Part shown: in pieces, positions 48,131-58,024 of the stretch
Layout of the letters: each line of letters starts with the position of its first letter
Numbering within the stretch: the first letter of the stretch is position 1
The notes under the pieces: generated by a model
Databases searched by the model: none
What the model saw: only the letters and a program-made list of their open reading frames with translations
What the model was told of the DNA's origin: nothing
Translations under genes and position numbers: made by a program
Source: Psychromonas sp. MB-3u-54
Lineage (GTDB): Bacteria; Pseudomonadota; Gammaproteobacteria; Enterobacterales; Psychromonadaceae
Reading direction: 5' to 3'
DNA length: 64,000 nucleotides
NCBI RefSeq assembly: GCF_002836415.1
Contig: NZ_PJBP01000088.1
Location: 18,851-82,850, forward strand

Positions 48131-49417
48131 TTGGACGTCATACCCACTAGTGGATTACTGATCACCCTTGGAATTTTAATTATTATTTCAGCTTATTTTT
48201 CTAGCTCAGAAACCAGCATGATGTCATTAAATCGCTATCGTTTACGGCACCTTGCAAAGGGTAAAAACAAAGTAGCAATACGCGTTGAAAACTTACTCAA
48301 AGAACCGGACAAACTAATTGGCCTGATCTTAATAGGTAACAATTTAGTTAATATTTTAGCGTCAGCGATTGCCACCATCATAGGTCAACGTTTATTTGGT
48401 GATGCCGGTATTGCTATGGCGACCGGCATACTCACTTTAATTATTTTGATCTTTGCCGAAGTGACCCCAAAGACCTTAGCCGTGCTTTACCCGGAAAAAA
48501 TTGCCTTTCCAAGTTCATTTATTTTGCGCCCATTACAAAAATTACTCAGCCCGTTGGTGTGGTTAATCAATGGTATTTCAAATACCCTGTTACGCATTTT
48601 TGGTGTCAATGTTAACCACACGGATGATCAAGCACTATCAAGCGATGAATTACGCTCAGTGGTGCATGAGGCCGGCTCAATGATTCCTGCGCATCACCAG
48701 CAGATGTTACTGAGCATATTAGAGCTGGAACAGGTCACCGTTGACGAAATAATGATTCCGCGCAATGAGATTGCCGCAATCAATATTAACGATGATTGGG
48801 AGACTATTCTCAAACAGTTACAGCATCGTACTCATACTATGACGCTTTTATATCGGGATACCATTGATGATGCGATAGGTTTTGTGCATGCGCGCGATTC
48901 GCTCTTGATACTCCTCAAAGGAGATTTCACAAAAACAAGCCTGTTGCGCAGCGTGAGAGGATTATATTTCATTCCCGAAGGCACTGCTTTAAATACCCAG
49001 CTGATTAAATTTCAGCATAATAAAGAACGTATCGGTTTAGTCGTAGATGAATATGGGGATATTCAGGGGTTAGTCACACTGGCGGATATTTTAGAAGAGA
49101 TCGTGGGTGACTTTACGACTACACAGGAGCCGCACAGCTCGCAGGAAATTTACAAGCAAAAAGATAATTCTTATATTATTGAAGGTAGTCTGGGTATTCG
49201 CGATATCAATAAAGAGATGGGCTGGAAGTTGCCAACGGATGGGCCTCGTACTTTGAATGGTTTGATTTTAGAATATCTTGAAGAGATACCTAAAGGGCAT
49301 ATCAGTGCGCGTATCTGCGGTTATCCTATGGAAATATTAGAAGTAGAAAACAATAAGGTTAAACTGGTCAGAGTGATGCCGCAGCTTTACAAAAAAACCA
49401 GAGACAGTTTGTCCTGA
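48131..49417 (+). CDS. corB: CorB/HlyC-CorC-type Mg2+ transport protein
   Basis: 428 aa from a TTG at 48131, with GAGAGG 4 nt upstream; the protein then begins LDVIPTSGLLITLGILIIIS, aligning with E. coli YfjD. The frame extends up to ATG 48053, but that portion lies in the third repeat unit. DUF21 membrane domain (ISAYFSSSETSMMSLNRYRL), two CBS domains (about 190-320), and a C-terminal CorC_HlyC domain. Related CNNM/CorC proteins move or sense Mg2+ at the inner membrane. Confidence 0.93.
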   Translation: MDVIPTSGLLITLGILIIISAYFSSSETSMMSLNRYRLRHLAKGKNKVAIRVENLLKEPDKLIGLILIGNNLVNILASAIATIIGQRLFGDAGIAMATGILTLIILIFAEVTPKTLAVLYPEKIAFPSSFILRPLQKLLSPLVWLINGISNTLLRIFGVNVNHTDDQALSSDELRSVVHEAGSMIPAHHQQMLLSILELEQVTVDEIMIPRNEIAAININDDWETILKQLQHRTHTMTLLYRDTIDDAIGFVHARDSLLILLKGDFTKTSLLRSVRGLYFIPEGTALNTQLIKFQHNKERIGLVVDEYGDIQGLVTLADILEEIVGDFTTTQEPHSSQEIYKQKDNSYIIEGSLGIRDINKEMGWKLPTDGPRTLNGLILEYLEEIPKGHISARICGYPMEILEVENNKVKLVRVMPQLYKKTRDSLS

Positions 49418-49449
49418 TAAATCCATCATAAAAGGCGGACTGCTTTTTT

Positions 49450-49485
49450 ATACTAAGATAGCAATCTAGATTGCTATCTTAGTAT
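49450..49485. terminator. 36-bp perfect palindrome between corB and luxS
   Basis: The sequence centred on CTAG equals its own complement over 36 bp (arms ATACTAAGATAGCAATCT). It lies between convergent genes, with TTTTTT to the left; on the minus strand A comes before it and only mixed T after, so it is best read as a bidirectional transcription stop or mRNA-end hairpin. Confidence 0.75.
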
Positions 49486-49508
49486 TGTTCAATTGCCAGC
49501 AGTTATTA

Positions 49509-50018
49509 TTATAGCTGCTTTAATTGTTCATCCGACAAGGCGATATCTGCATTTTTATTAGTGCCAACGCCGGCATCAATAACGGCTTGAGCAATTTCTT
49601 TTGCCTCGGCAAGCGAGTGCATCGCATAAGTCCCGCATTGGAACTTATTAAGCTCAGGAATCTCTTCCTGACGCTCTACAGCTAACACATCACGCATCGC
49701 CGCTAACCAGGCATTGGCAACCTCGGTCTCGCTTGGGCTCCCTATCAAACTCATATAAAATCCAGTTCGACAACCCATTGGCGAAATATCAATAATTTCG
49801 ACATCGGGGCTATTTAAGTGATCGCGCATAAATCCCGCATAAAGATGCTCTAGGGTATGGATCCCTTTTTCCGACAGAAGACCTTCATTGGGCACTGTAA
49901 AACGCAAATCAAAGACGGTGATGGTATCTTTACTCGGGGTTTGCATGGTCTTCGCTATGCGCACCGCAGGGGCATTCATAACCGTATGATCAACGGTAAA
50001 ACTATCTAATAATGGCAT
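49509..50018 (-). CDS. luxS: S-ribosylhomocysteine lyase
   Basis: 169 aa. Iron-dependent enzyme giving homocysteine and the autoinducer-2 precursor. Metal ligands His54 and His58 with Glu57 in [10 protein letters not shown]; Cys83 in [10 protein letters not shown] is the catalytic thiol; a further Cys near 127 in [10 protein letters not shown] completes the metal site. Neighbour of gshA as in E. coli and Vibrio. Confidence 0.98.
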   Translation of the reverse strand: MPLLDSFTVDHTVMNAPAVRIAKTMQTPSKDTITVFDLRFTVPNEGLLSEKGIHTLEHLYAGFMRDHLNSPDVEIIDISPMGCRTGFYMSLIGSPSETEVANAWLAAMRDVLAVERQEEIPELNKFQCGTYAMHSLAEAKEIAQAVIDAGVGTNKNADIALSDEQLKQL

Positions 50019-50053
50019 TGGAACTCCTTTTTGAAAATATCTTTAATCAACGG

Positions 50054-50668
50054 TTAAGTGAAAAATAACCGCCATAACCAGCTGGAATCTAAATTATCCT
50101 GACAAGTTTTTAATTGCCTTGCATATTGATTGGCACGGTTATCCACTTTTTTAGCGACCCGTGTTAACCAAGTTTTTTTTCTATAACTGGCACGCTGATA
50201 GCCACCCCAGCCTTCATGATAATTGAGGTACTGCCCATAAGCGTCCCATTTGGACACGCCATTTATTTTCTGGGTTTTATAGGTAAACCACCCCATAAAA
50301 TCGATGGCATCATCAAAATCATCGCGATCCGCCCAGCTATTGCCGGTTTCGCGCTGATAATCATCCCAAGTCATTGTCTTAGCCTGAGCATAACCATAGG
50401 CATCACTTGCTCTGCCAATGGGGATAAACCAGAAGTATTGCATTGGTGGCGCTGCATTATGCTTAAAACTGCTCTCCTGATACATTATTGCAATAGGAAC
50501 ATGAATTGGGGTGCCCCATTTTTCATTCATCTCTTTAGACGCACTATACCAATCTCTGTTTTCAGTGAAAATATCACAAACATTATCTGGATTATTAGGG
50601 GGTGGGGTGGCACATGACGTTAATATCAGGACGCTGATTAAATATATTAATTTATGTTTAATTTTCAT
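50054..50668 (-). CDS. putative lipoprotein with transglycosylase-like fold
   Basis: 204 aa from ATG 50668, preferred because AAAGGA lies 7 nt upstream; an ATG at 50683 has no ribosome site. Lipobox LTSC (Cys about 19). A catalytic-Glu-like YQESSF is followed by AYGYAQAKTMTWDDY and YLNYHEGWGGYQ, which resemble soluble lytic transglycosylases (SLT family) in outline. An outer-membrane peptidoglycan hydrolase is likely; substrate and partners unknown. Inserted between luxS and gshA. Confidence 0.75.
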   Translation of the reverse strand: MKIKHKLIYLISVLILTSCATPPPNNPDNVCDIFTENRDWYSASKEMNEKWGTPIHVPIAIMYQESSFKHNAAPPMQYFWFIPIGRASDAYGYAQAKTMTWDDYQRETGNSWADRDDFDDAIDFMGWFTYKTQKINGVSKWDAYGQYLNYHEGWGGYQRASYRKKTWLTRVAKKVDNRANQYARQLKTCQDNLDSSWLWRLFFT

Positions 50669-50830
50669 TAAATATCCTTTCAAAAATACGCTTAACCAAC
50701 CTATAAAAATCTATTATATTGAGTAGCAGCAATCCGCTTAATCTTAGGATCTATTGGTGAACATGCAACGCCAATTATGCCGCTGTTAACAGCGCATCTA
50801 CAAACAGATCGGTTAGTTTTACACATCGCT

Positions 50831-50884
50831 ATACCCAAACAACTTGAAGATGCAGATTTCTGCATCTTCGGTCATTTGGGTCAT
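50831..50884. repeat. short palindromic relative of the ATACCC element
   Basis: A 54-bp imperfect hairpin: ATACCCAAACAACTTGAAGA then TGCAGA pairs with its opposite arm around TTT. The arms match the ends of the MITE at 40154 (ACTTCAAGATG against ACTTGAAGATG), so it looks like two ends with no middle. It lies just past gshA and may serve as its terminator. Confidence 0.7.
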
Positions 50885-50912
50885 AACTTAAGTTTTTATA
50901 ACCTTATCGTCA

Positions 50913-52493
50913 CTATTTTTTTTGTGCATTTAAAAAATAGTTGTGCAGGTATCCATCAAAATCAAGACTGTCACTTTCTTCTATCTCTCTCTGTTTTTTC
51001 TCAGAGATTATTTTTTCATTTTCAAAGAAAGCATCAGACCAAACCTGGTAGTTATGCCCTATTAACTGCTCTTTATAACTTTTCGATAAATTTAATGCTA
51101 ATCGGCCATTATCTAAATGACCCTCTTTAATGATTTTTAAAATGCGTGCAGAACTGGTTAGTTCTGGCGCAGCAAAGCGAGGGGCAATATGGGCAATGGC
51201 ATTCTGATATCGATCTGAAGCACTTTCTTTATCCATTACCACAGCAAGATCTTTTAACTGCCCCGTTAACCAATCCCCCCAGGCCGCTACATTCTGCTCT
51301 TTTCCATCAATTTCCAGCATTAAATTAGGCTGGCGACCTTCCGTCACCACTTTATTTAAATTTGTCGAAAAGTGCTCCGATTGTAATTTAGAAATATTTT
51401 CAGAGGGAGTGATCGCACACCAGGTAAGAAACAGATCTAAGAAATTTACCTGCTCTTCTGTTATACCTACTTCAGAAAATGGATTTACATCTAAAGAGCG
51501 GATTTCAACATACTCAATACCGCGCGCATCTAATGCCTGTAAAGGTGTTTCACCCTCTTTCTGCACCCGTTTTGCACGAATCGAAGCATACAGCTCATTT
51601 TCAATTTGCAGTACATTGTCATTTAGTTGAATATATTTATCATTTTCTTTGATACCTAGCTCAACAAATTCCGGATTTTTTTGGGTTAACGCCTGGCGCA
51701 CTGAACCGATATACTTATCAAGGCTGTTATAACAAATATCAAGTGAAGATTGAGCGCTACTTGTATAACCTAAGTCACTCATACGCAACGAAGTTGCATA
51801 GGGTAAATAGAGCGTTCCTGAGCACGCTTCTTTAAATTCGAAGGCGGTTTTTTTACCCTGTAAAAATGATTTACAAAGTGCCGGAGATGCCCCAAACAGA
51901 TAAGGAATAACCCAGCCAAAGCGCAAGTAATTCCGGATCAACCCCATATAACCGGCAGACTGAGCCTCTTTTCCGGTTAAGGGTGATTGATTGATTTCAG
52001 CCCAAGACTCCCAAAAAACATCCGGGAAGGAAAAATTATAATGCACTCCGGCAATGACCTGCATCATACTGCCGTAACGATTTTTTAACCCTTGACGATA
52101 GGCTGTTTTCATTTTACCAACATTAGATGAACCAAACTGGGCAAGTTCAACTGAGTCTTCATTATTAATAAAACAGGGCATACTGATAGGCCATAATGTT
52201 TCATTATTTTCTAAATTTTTAGCAGCATAATGGTGAACATCATTTAAATAGGCAAATAGCTGATCGACATCTTTAGCGACGGGAGTGATAAACTCTAATA
52301 GACCTTCAGCATAATCAGTAGTAATAGTACTGTGGCATAAAGCACTGCCAAAAGCATAGGGATGGCTATTTTGTGATAAGCCCCCATCGGACGTCACACG
52401 CAAAGCTTCACGTTCAATACCGCGGCCAAAACCTTCAAGAGATTCTGATTGTTGTTCAAAAACAGCTAAACGCTGATTAAAATTGAGAGACAA
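50913..52493 (-). CDS. gshA: glutamate-cysteine ligase
   Basis: 526 aa, close to E. coli (518). First step of glutathione synthesis. Proteobacterial class I features: GIEREALRV near 25, EFITPVAKDVDQLF, GVHYNFSFPD and a YVEIRSLDVNPFS metal/substrate segment near 330. Upstream of luxS and downstream of yqaA. Confidence 0.96.
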   Translation of the reverse strand: MSLNFNQRLAVFEQQSESLEGFGRGIEREALRVTSDGGLSQNSHPYAFGSALCHSTITTDYAEGLLEFITPVAKDVDQLFAYLNDVHHYAAKNLENNETLWPISMPCFINNEDSVELAQFGSSNVGKMKTAYRQGLKNRYGSMMQVIAGVHYNFSFPDVFWESWAEINQSPLTGKEAQSAGYMGLIRNYLRFGWVIPYLFGASPALCKSFLQGKKTAFEFKEACSGTLYLPYATSLRMSDLGYTSSAQSSLDICYNSLDKYIGSVRQALTQKNPEFVELGIKENDKYIQLNDNVLQIENELYASIRAKRVQKEGETPLQALDARGIEYVEIRSLDVNPFSEVGITEEQVNFLDLFLTWCAITPSENISKLQSEHFSTNLNKVVTEGRQPNLMLEIDGKEQNVAAWGDWLTGQLKDLAVVMDKESASDRYQNAIAHIAPRFAAPELTSSARILKIIKEGHLDNGRLALNLSKSYKEQLIGHNYQVWSDAFFENEKIISEKKQREIEESDSLDFDGYLHNYFLNAQKK

Positions 52494-52628
52494 GAGCTTA
52501 CCCTTTGAAATAACGAAAAGTCTCAGCAGAGTACCTTAATAAAGATACCATTTACAAGTTCAAAAAAATAATAAGCGTCAAACAACATATAAATAGGTGT
52601 CGCTCAGGGTAGAAAGATAAAAAAAGGC

Positions 52629-53045
52629 TTAGATTAATGACAGTGTGGCCAATGTAATAACGGCGTAACGCAATGCTTTACCTAATGTTATCAATAAAAT
52701 AGAGCGAAAGATGGGCAGTTTTAGCCACCCTGCCGCCAGGGGAATAAAATCCCCCACAACCGGCAACCAGCTTAACAATAAGGCCCACAGGCCATATTTC
52801 TGGCAAAATACCCACGTTTTTAAGTACTTAGACTTCGCTTGTTGCATTCCACCGCAGACATAAAAACCCAAAAAATAGCTGCTCAGTGCACCTAAACTGT
52901 TACCCAGTGTCACAGCACTAAAATACCACCAGAGATCACTCGGATTATTTTTCACATAATAAATCAGTAACAATTCAGATCCGCCGGGAAATAAAGTAGC
53001 AGAAACAAAACTACTGACCAGCAAAACCATTAATTCAGACCACAA
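52629..53045 (-). CDS. yqaA: YqaA family membrane protein (SNARE-associated/VTT)
   Basis: 138 aa, four hydrophobic segments. The SATLFPGGSELLLIY opening, the glycine-bearing TLGNSLGALSSYFLG helix and SWLPVVGDFIPLAAGWL match the small DedA-related YqaA proteins. Function unknown. Neighbour of gshA in E. coli too. Confidence 0.9.
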   Translation of the reverse strand: MWSELMVLLVSSFVSATLFPGGSELLLIYYVKNNPSDLWWYFSAVTLGNSLGALSSYFLGFYVCGGMQQAKSKYLKTWVFCQKYGLWALLLSWLPVVGDFIPLAAGWLKLPIFRSILLITLGKALRYAVITLATLSLI

Positions 53046-53066
53046 ATAAAACCCCTTTACCCATAA

Positions 53067-53092
53067 AAAAGGCCACTCAATAAGTGGCCTTT
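53067..53092 (-). terminator. terminator of oadGAB
   Basis: Hairpin AAAGGCCACT with complement; T run on the minus strand. Confidence 0.88.
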
Positions 53093-53119
53093 ATACAAAA
53101 ACTTAATAGAAGAGCTAAG

Positions 53120-54250
53120 TTATCCGACGATTGCTAAAAGCACACCCGCTGCAACGGCACTACCAAGTACGCCCGCAACATTGGGCCCCATCGCATGCAT
53201 TAATAGGAAGTTATGAGGGTTTGCCTCTAAACCAACCTTATTTGCAACTCGCGCAGCCATTGGAACAGCCGAAACCCCTGCCGCACCTATTAACGGGTTG
53301 ATTTTATCTTTGGAAAATTTGCCCATCAGTTTTGCCATTAGCACACCTGATGCGGTACCGATAGAAAAGGCAATCGCGCCCAGTCCTAAAATACCTAAGG
53401 TTTCCAGATTTAAGAATTTATCTGCCGATAACTTTGAACCAACGCCCAAGCCTAAAAAGATAGTGACTATATTAATAAGCTCATTTTGTGCGGTATTGCT
53501 TAAACGCTCAACAACACCAGACTCACGCATCAAGTTACCTAAACAGAACATGCCAACAAGCGGTGTCGCTGCCGGTAAAAATAGAATAGTCATTAATAAT
53601 ACAGCCATCGGGAAAATAATTTTTTCCCTCTTACTGACAGGACGTAACTGTTCCATCTTGATTTCACGTTCAGCTTGAGTCGTTAAAGCACGCATAATAG
53701 GTGGCTGGATCAACGGTACCAGTGCCATATATGAATAAGCGGCAACGGCAATCGGTCCAAGCAAATCAGGCGCAAGCTTAGATGCTAAGAAAATAGCAGT
53801 CGGGCCATCGGCACCGCCAATAATCGCAATCGCAGAAGCATCCTGCAGGCTAAATTCAAAACCAGGCACTAAATTAAGTAAAATAGCGCCAAATAATGTA
53901 GTAAAAATACCAAACTGAGCCGCAGCTCCTAAAAACAAGGTCTTAGGATTCGCAATTAAAGCACCAAAATCCGTGAGAGCTCCAACACCCATAAAGATAA
54001 TTAACGGGAAAACCCCGGTTTCAATACCTACATGGTAGATATAATAAAGTATGCCGCCCGGCTCAGTAAAACCAGCATTCGGTATGTTTGCTAATATTGC
54101 ACCAAAACCAATTGGTAATAACAACAACGGCTCAAATTTACGTACTATTGCGAGGTATAATAATAAAATACCTACAGCAATCATGACCAGATCAGGAAAT
54201 GCAAAATGTGCTATACCCGTATCTGCCCAAAGTGTTGCTAATGAATCCAC
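53120..54250 (-). CDS. oadB: oxaloacetate decarboxylase, beta (Na+ pump) subunit
   Basis: 376 aa, about nine membrane segments. Key region [17 protein letters not shown] (the Asp of the sodium path, near 145) and the later [14 protein letters not shown] and [15 protein letters not shown]. It accepts carboxybiotin from OadA, releases CO2 and exports 2 Na+. E. coli lacks this operon; it is common in Vibrio and other marine relatives. Confidence 0.96.
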   Translation of the reverse strand: MDSLATLWADTGIAHFAFPDLVMIAVGILLLYLAIVRKFEPLLLLPIGFGAILANIPNAGFTEPGGILYYIYHVGIETGVFPLIIFMGVGALTDFGALIANPKTLFLGAAAQFGIFTTLFGAILLNLVPGFEFSLQDASAIAIIGGADGPTAIFLASKLAPDLLGPIAVAAYSYMALVPLIQPPIMRALTTQAEREIKMEQLRPVSKREKIIFPMAVLLMTILFLPAATPLVGMFCLGNLMRESGVVERLSNTAQNELINIVTIFLGLGVGSKLSADKFLNLETLGILGLGAIAFSIGTASGVLMAKLMGKFSKDKINPLIGAAGVSAVPMAARVANKVGLEANPHNFLLMHAMGPNVAGVLGSAVAAGVLLAIVG

Positions 54251-54260
54251 GTTATCTTCC

Positions 54261-56072
54261 TTAAGCTATTTTAAACAGGGTTTCACCCACGGCAACAGAA
54301 GAACCTTCTTTGACAAAAACGCCTTGGATCACGCCTGATTTTGGTGCACGAATCTCAGTTTCCATTTTCATCGCTTCCATTATCAATAGCACATCTCCTT
54401 CCTCAACCTTTTCACCTTCACTGACTAACACTTTAAAGATATTACCCGCCAATGGTGCAGGTAACTCTTCGCTCATCACTGTCGCTGTCGCTGTCGTTGT
54501 TGTTTCCGTTGCTGCTGATAAGGTTGCGCTCGGCGATCCTGGTGCGATCCCCTCGACACTGCCTTCAGGACCAACTTGGACAGTATATAATTGCCCATCA
54601 ACCGCCACTGAATAAGTTTCAGCAGCACCTGGCTGCGCCTTGGCTGCCGCTGGCTTAAGATCATCAGCACTGGGTACGGGCTCAAATGCATCGGGGTTAT
54701 TACGGTTTTCTAAAAACTTAAGACCAATTTCAGGGAATAAAGCATAAATCAATGCATCATCGGTTTCATGTTGCGCAATTTTAATGCCTTTTTCAGTAGC
54801 AAGTTTCTTAAATTCTGCTTGGATACTTTTCATCTCAGGTGCAATATTATCAGCAGGACGACAAGTAATTGCAGTTCCGCCATCTAATACTTTCGCCTGC
54901 AGTTCAGCATTAACAGGGGCAGGTGTTGCACCATACTCTCCTTTTAACACGCCGGCAGTTTCTTTAGTTATATTTTTATAACGCTCACCCATCAATACAT
55001 TAATAACAGCTTGTGTACCAACAATTTGAGAAGTCGGGGTAACCAGCGGAATATAACCAAGATCTTTACGCACGGCGGTGATTTCCGCCAACACTTGATC
55101 CATCTTGTTTGCAGCACCCTGCTCTTTAAGCTGGCTTTCCATGTTAGTTAACATGCCGCCAGGTACTTGGGCAATCAGGATGCGCGGATCAACACCTTTT
55201 AATTCGCCTTCAAATTTCACATATTTTTTACGGACATCACGAAAGTAAGCGGATATCTCAGCGAGTTTAGGCAGTTCCAGCCCCGTATCGCGCGCTTCAC
55301 CTTCAACAATTGAAACAAGTGTTTCAGTGGGAGTATGTCCATAGGTCATCGACATAGAAGAAATGGCAGAATCAATAATATCAATACCTGAATCAATCGC
55401 TTTCTGGTGCGTTGCGATACTGAGCCCGGTCGTTGCATGACAATGTAATGCTAATGGAATATTGGTGCTTGCCTTGATTTTTGTAATCAATTCTTCTGCA
55501 ACATAAGGCTTTAATAAACCCGCCATGTCTTTAATGCATAAAGAATGACATCCCATATCTTCAAGGCGTTTTGCCATATCGACCCAGTTATCAACCGTAT
55601 GCACAGGGCTAGTGGTATAAGAAATAGCACCCTGGGCATGCGCACCAATTTTAACCGCAGATTTAACCGCAGTTTCAAAATTGCGCACATCATTCATTGC
55701 ATCAAATATGCGGAAGACATCCACACCATTGGTATGGGCTCGCTCTACAAATTTTTCAACAACATCATCGGCATAATGGCGGTAACCTAATAAGTTTTGA
55801 CCGCGTAATAACATTTGCTGCGGCGTATTAGGCATGGCAGCTTTTAAAGCACGCAGTCGCTCCCATGGATCTTCCCCTAGGAAACGGATACAGGAATCGA
55901 ACGTAGCTCCACCCCATGTTTCCAATGACCAGAAACCAATTTTATCCAACTTCTCCGCAATAGGTAACATATCCTCGGTGCGCATGCGTGTTGCAAATAA
56001 TGATTGATGCGCATCGCGTAGGACAACTTCAGTGATGCCAAGAGGCTTAGACATATTTACTTGATCCTTCAT
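54261..56072 (-). CDS. oadA: oxaloacetate decarboxylase, alpha (carboxyltransferase/biotin) subunit
   Basis: 603 aa. N-terminal carboxyltransferase TIM barrel ([19 protein letters not shown] near 17; metal HCHATTG near 210), then an Ala/Pro/Thr-rich linker (about 470-530) and a biotinyl domain with EAMKMET, biotin lysine near 569. Two ATG (56072 and 56054) are possible. Moves the carboxyl group from oxaloacetate to biotin. Confidence 0.97.
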   Translation of the reverse strand: MKDQVNMSKPLGITEVVLRDAHQSLFATRMRTEDMLPIAEKLDKIGFWSLETWGGATFDSCIRFLGEDPWERLRALKAAMPNTPQQMLLRGQNLLGYRHYADDVVEKFVERAHTNGVDVFRIFDAMNDVRNFETAVKSAVKIGAHAQGAISYTTSPVHTVDNWVDMAKRLEDMGCHSLCIKDMAGLLKPYVAEELITKIKASTNIPLALHCHATTGLSIATHQKAIDSGIDIIDSAISSMSMTYGHTPTETLVSIVEGEARDTGLELPKLAEISAYFRDVRKKYVKFEGELKGVDPRILIAQVPGGMLTNMESQLKEQGAANKMDQVLAEITAVRKDLGYIPLVTPTSQIVGTQAVINVLMGERYKNITKETAGVLKGEYGATPAPVNAELQAKVLDGGTAITCRPADNIAPEMKSIQAEFKKLATEKGIKIAQHETDDALIYALFPEIGLKFLENRNNPDAFEPVPSADDLKPAAAKAQPGAAETYSVAVDGQLYTVQVGPEGSVEGIAPGSPSATLSAATETTTTATATVMSEELPAPLAGNIFKVLVSEGEKVEEGDVLLIMEAMKMETEIRAPKSGVIQGVFVKEGSSVAVGETLFKIA

Positions 56073-56085
56073 TTTTCATTTCCTA

Positions 56086-56337
56086 TTATGCGGTTTTAGT
56101 TTTGTGATATTGGTGCACAGCCGTGGTGATAGCGGCTATTATTGCAGGATTAATTGTAGATTCTGTAGAGTTCTTTTTCGCTGAATTTTGCTGAGTCGTT
56201 TTTTTAGGTTGCTCTGCTGGCATATATTTTGCCATCAAAATGACAATAACCATCAATAAACCTAAAAACAGAAAGACGAAGCCCATCCCAAGACCCAACA
56301 ATTGCAACGCGGTAAACAGTAACTGAGTGATATCCAT
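56086..56337 (-). CDS. oadG: oxaloacetate decarboxylase, gamma subunit
   Basis: 83 aa. One N-terminal membrane segment (about 15-35, GLGMGFVFLFLGLLMVIVIL) then a Lys/Thr-rich linker and a short C-terminus with HQYHKTK, whose histidines suit the Zn2+ binding known for the family. Anchors OadA on OadB. First gene of the operon. Confidence 0.93.
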   Translation of the reverse strand: MDITQLLFTALQLLGLGMGFVFLFLGLLMVIVILMAKYMPAEQPKKTTQQNSAKKNSTESTINPAIIAAITTAVHQYHKTKTA

Positions 56338-56802
56338 AGTTCTTCTATCCTTTTCTACACTGATCTAATCGATACATTTAATAAACGCCTTACAATGAAT
56401 AAATATTCAAAAATAATGTTTTTTATCTATCAACTCCTTGATATAAAGCTAACCTAATATACATGAGTGCATTAAACAGCACCTTAACAGCATATTAAGT
56501 GTACTTTTTTTTACCTCAAATGTGAATAGTTCATAACCGTTAGTTTAAACATTCAGTATTTCCATAAAAGCATATATCAGTATGCTCTATAAAATCAGAT
56601 ATCCGTAGCGCTATAGAGGCATAGACTTTATAAAAAGAGAGGTGCAACACAAAAAAGAAAAGTAATGTAGAAAAAATATAAATATATTTTGGTGATAATT
56701 TTATGATCTAAATGTAATTTGTTTTTATTGTAACTTAATGAATTATAAAGATTACAGGGGATTTAAGATTGTAAATATTGAGTTAGAGGCAGTGCTTAAA
56801 AG
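56338..56802. other. gene-free region upstream of oadG
   Basis: 465 bp, very AT-rich. It should hold the oadG promoter on the minus strand near 56340-56460; I cannot place reliable boxes. No repeat or RNA recognised. Confidence 0.4.
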
Positions 56803-56879
56803 TGGTGCGGGTGAAGGGATTCGAACCCCTGACCACCTGGTTCGTAGCCAGGTACTCTATCCAGCTGAGCTACACCCGC
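56803..56879 (-). tRNA. tRNA-Arg(ACG)
   Basis: 77 nt with CCA. Acceptor GCGGGTG/CACCCGC, anticodon loop CTACGAA, T-arm GGTTCGAAT. Last of three identical copies in the tRNA-Ser/Arg operon. Confidence 0.97.
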
Positions 56880-56958
56880 ATAGTGTATAATATTAATGGA
56901 TTTAATATTATAAAGCCCTTAAAAACAAAAAAACTTACATGGGTAAGTTTATAAAGAA

Positions 56959-57035
56959 TGGTGCGGGTGAAGGGATTCGAACCCCTGACCACCTGGTTCG
57001 TAGCCAGGTACTCTATCCAGCTGAGCTACACCCGC
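56959..57035 (-). tRNA. tRNA-Arg(ACG)
   Basis: Second identical copy, 77 nt with encoded CCA and anticodon ACG. Confidence 0.97.
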
Positions 57036-57097
57036 CGCGATATTCTTTTGTTTTTAATTTTTGATTCTTAGTGCTCACCACTTTCTGCAAAAAAAGA

Positions 57098-57174
57098 TGG
57101 TGCGGGTGAAGGGATTCGAACCCCTGACCACCTGGTTCGTAGCCAGGTACTCTATCCAGCTGAGCTACACCCGC
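57098..57174 (-). tRNA. tRNA-Arg(ACG)
   Basis: First of three identical copies, 19 nt after tRNA-Ser. In E. coli the serV-argV cluster has the same order next to csrA. Confidence 0.97.
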
Positions 57175-57193
57175 TTTAAGAATCTACAAGAAA

Positions 57194-57286
57194 TGGCGGT
57201 GGAGGAGAGATTCGAACTCTCGAACGGGCTACAAACCCGTTACTCCCTTAGCAGGGGAGCGCCTTCGGCCACTCGGCCACCCCACC
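57194..57286 (-). tRNA. tRNA-Ser(GCU)
   Basis: 93 nt with CCA. Acceptor GGTGGGG pairs with CTCCACC, anticodon loop CTGCTAA, long variable arm ACGGGTTTGTAGCCCGT. Confidence 0.97.
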
Positions 57287-57303
57287 GTCGTCTTGTGGGG
57301 CAC

Positions 57304-57331
57304 ATAGTACGGCGTTCTAAAAACAAGTCAA
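57304..57331 (-). promoter_or_regulatory. promoter of the tRNA-Ser/Arg operon
   Basis: On the minus strand: TTGACT, 16 nt, TACTAT, then a GC-rich discriminator (GTGCCCC). It is placed just upstream of tRNA-Ser. Confidence 0.82.
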
Positions 57332-57504
57332 ACACTTTTTGACAACTCAATTCTGTTTGCTTATTTATTGCACTAAATCGGTTAATTAGCTTCCCAATCC
57401 GAGCTTTTATACCCCATAAGGGTCTGGACATAGAGTTAGAAACGGATGAGCCTCTTTCAAATTAAGCCGACAATATGATGGAATTGGACAGCGCCTTCCA
57501 ACTA

Positions 57505-57663
57505 ATACCAATCCGCATAAGTAAATGCTCTAAAATTGCGAAGGAAAAAATAATGATAGCAAGACGTTTGATTGAGCAATAGCTGGCTATTGGGATTGAA
57601 AACAACGACGCTAGCGTTAATTTTAACAAGTAAGATAGGTCAGATATTTATGCGGATTGGTAT
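57505..57663. mobile_element. MITE of the ATACCAA family, 159 bp
   Basis: Terminal inverted repeats ATACCAATCCGCATAA at both ends, perfect over 16 bp and imperfect beyond. The interior includes GACGCTAGCGTTAATTTT, akin to GCTAGCGTTAATTTTT in the element at 62031. It lies between the csrA terminator and the tRNA promoter. No ORF. Confidence 0.85.
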
Positions 57664-57694
57664 AACGGGTTAAAAATCATTTTAAATCAAAAAA

Positions 57695-57714
57695 AAAGGG
57701 CCTAAAGGCCCTTT
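57695..57714 (-). terminator. terminator of csrA
   Basis: AAAGGGCC pairs with GGCCCTTT around TAAA; a run of ten T follows on the minus strand. Confidence 0.93.
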
Positions 57715-57750
57715 AAAAAGAATAATATGTTTATTGCTTCTTATTATTGA

Positions 57751-57927
57751 TTATTCATCGCTTTTTTCGGCTTGAATCCGCATATAAATTTCTTCGCGGT
57801 GAACCGATACTTCTTTCGGTGCGTTTACACCAATTCTTACTTGATTACCTTTTACGCCCAAAACGGTCACGGTAACATTATCGCCTATCATCAGTGTTTC
57901 ACCAACTCGGCGTGTTAATATAAGCAT
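57751..57927 (-). CDS. csrA: carbon storage regulator CsrA
   Basis: 58 aa: starts [10 protein letters not shown], contains [20 protein letters not shown] and ends EKSDE. The RNA-binding residues of strands 1 and 5 (LTRR, and VHREEI with Arg44) are kept. Dimeric translational regulator that binds GGA motifs in leaders. The complement of CAGGAGCTG (a strong GGAG) lies 7-11 nt before its ATG, a possible self-binding site. Placed between lysC and tRNA-Ser as in E. coli. Confidence 0.97.
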   Translation of the reverse strand: MLILTRRVGETLMIGDNVTVTVLGVKGNQVRIGVNAPKEVSVHREEIYMRIQAEKSDE

Positions 57928-58024
57928 GCCCCAGCTCCTGTTAGGATTAATCTATCCATTGAAATCAAGTATGGACCAGCACCGGCTATCTTGCCTGTGT
58001 TTTTACTGCACCATATCCCAAAAT

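Noticed and set aside
50216..50617. 133-aa rightward frame
   Set aside because: Antisense to the lipoprotein with signal peptide and lipobox; no ribosome site.
56338..56802. CRP site near TGTGAATAGTTCATA upstream of oadG
   Set aside because: Half-site spacing is 5 rather than 6, and the second half is poor.
57061..57342. 93-aa open frame across the tRNA-Arg and tRNA-Ser genes
   Set aside because: It reads tRNA sequence from the wrong strand (VKGFEPLTTW is the usual artefact of tRNA T-arms).
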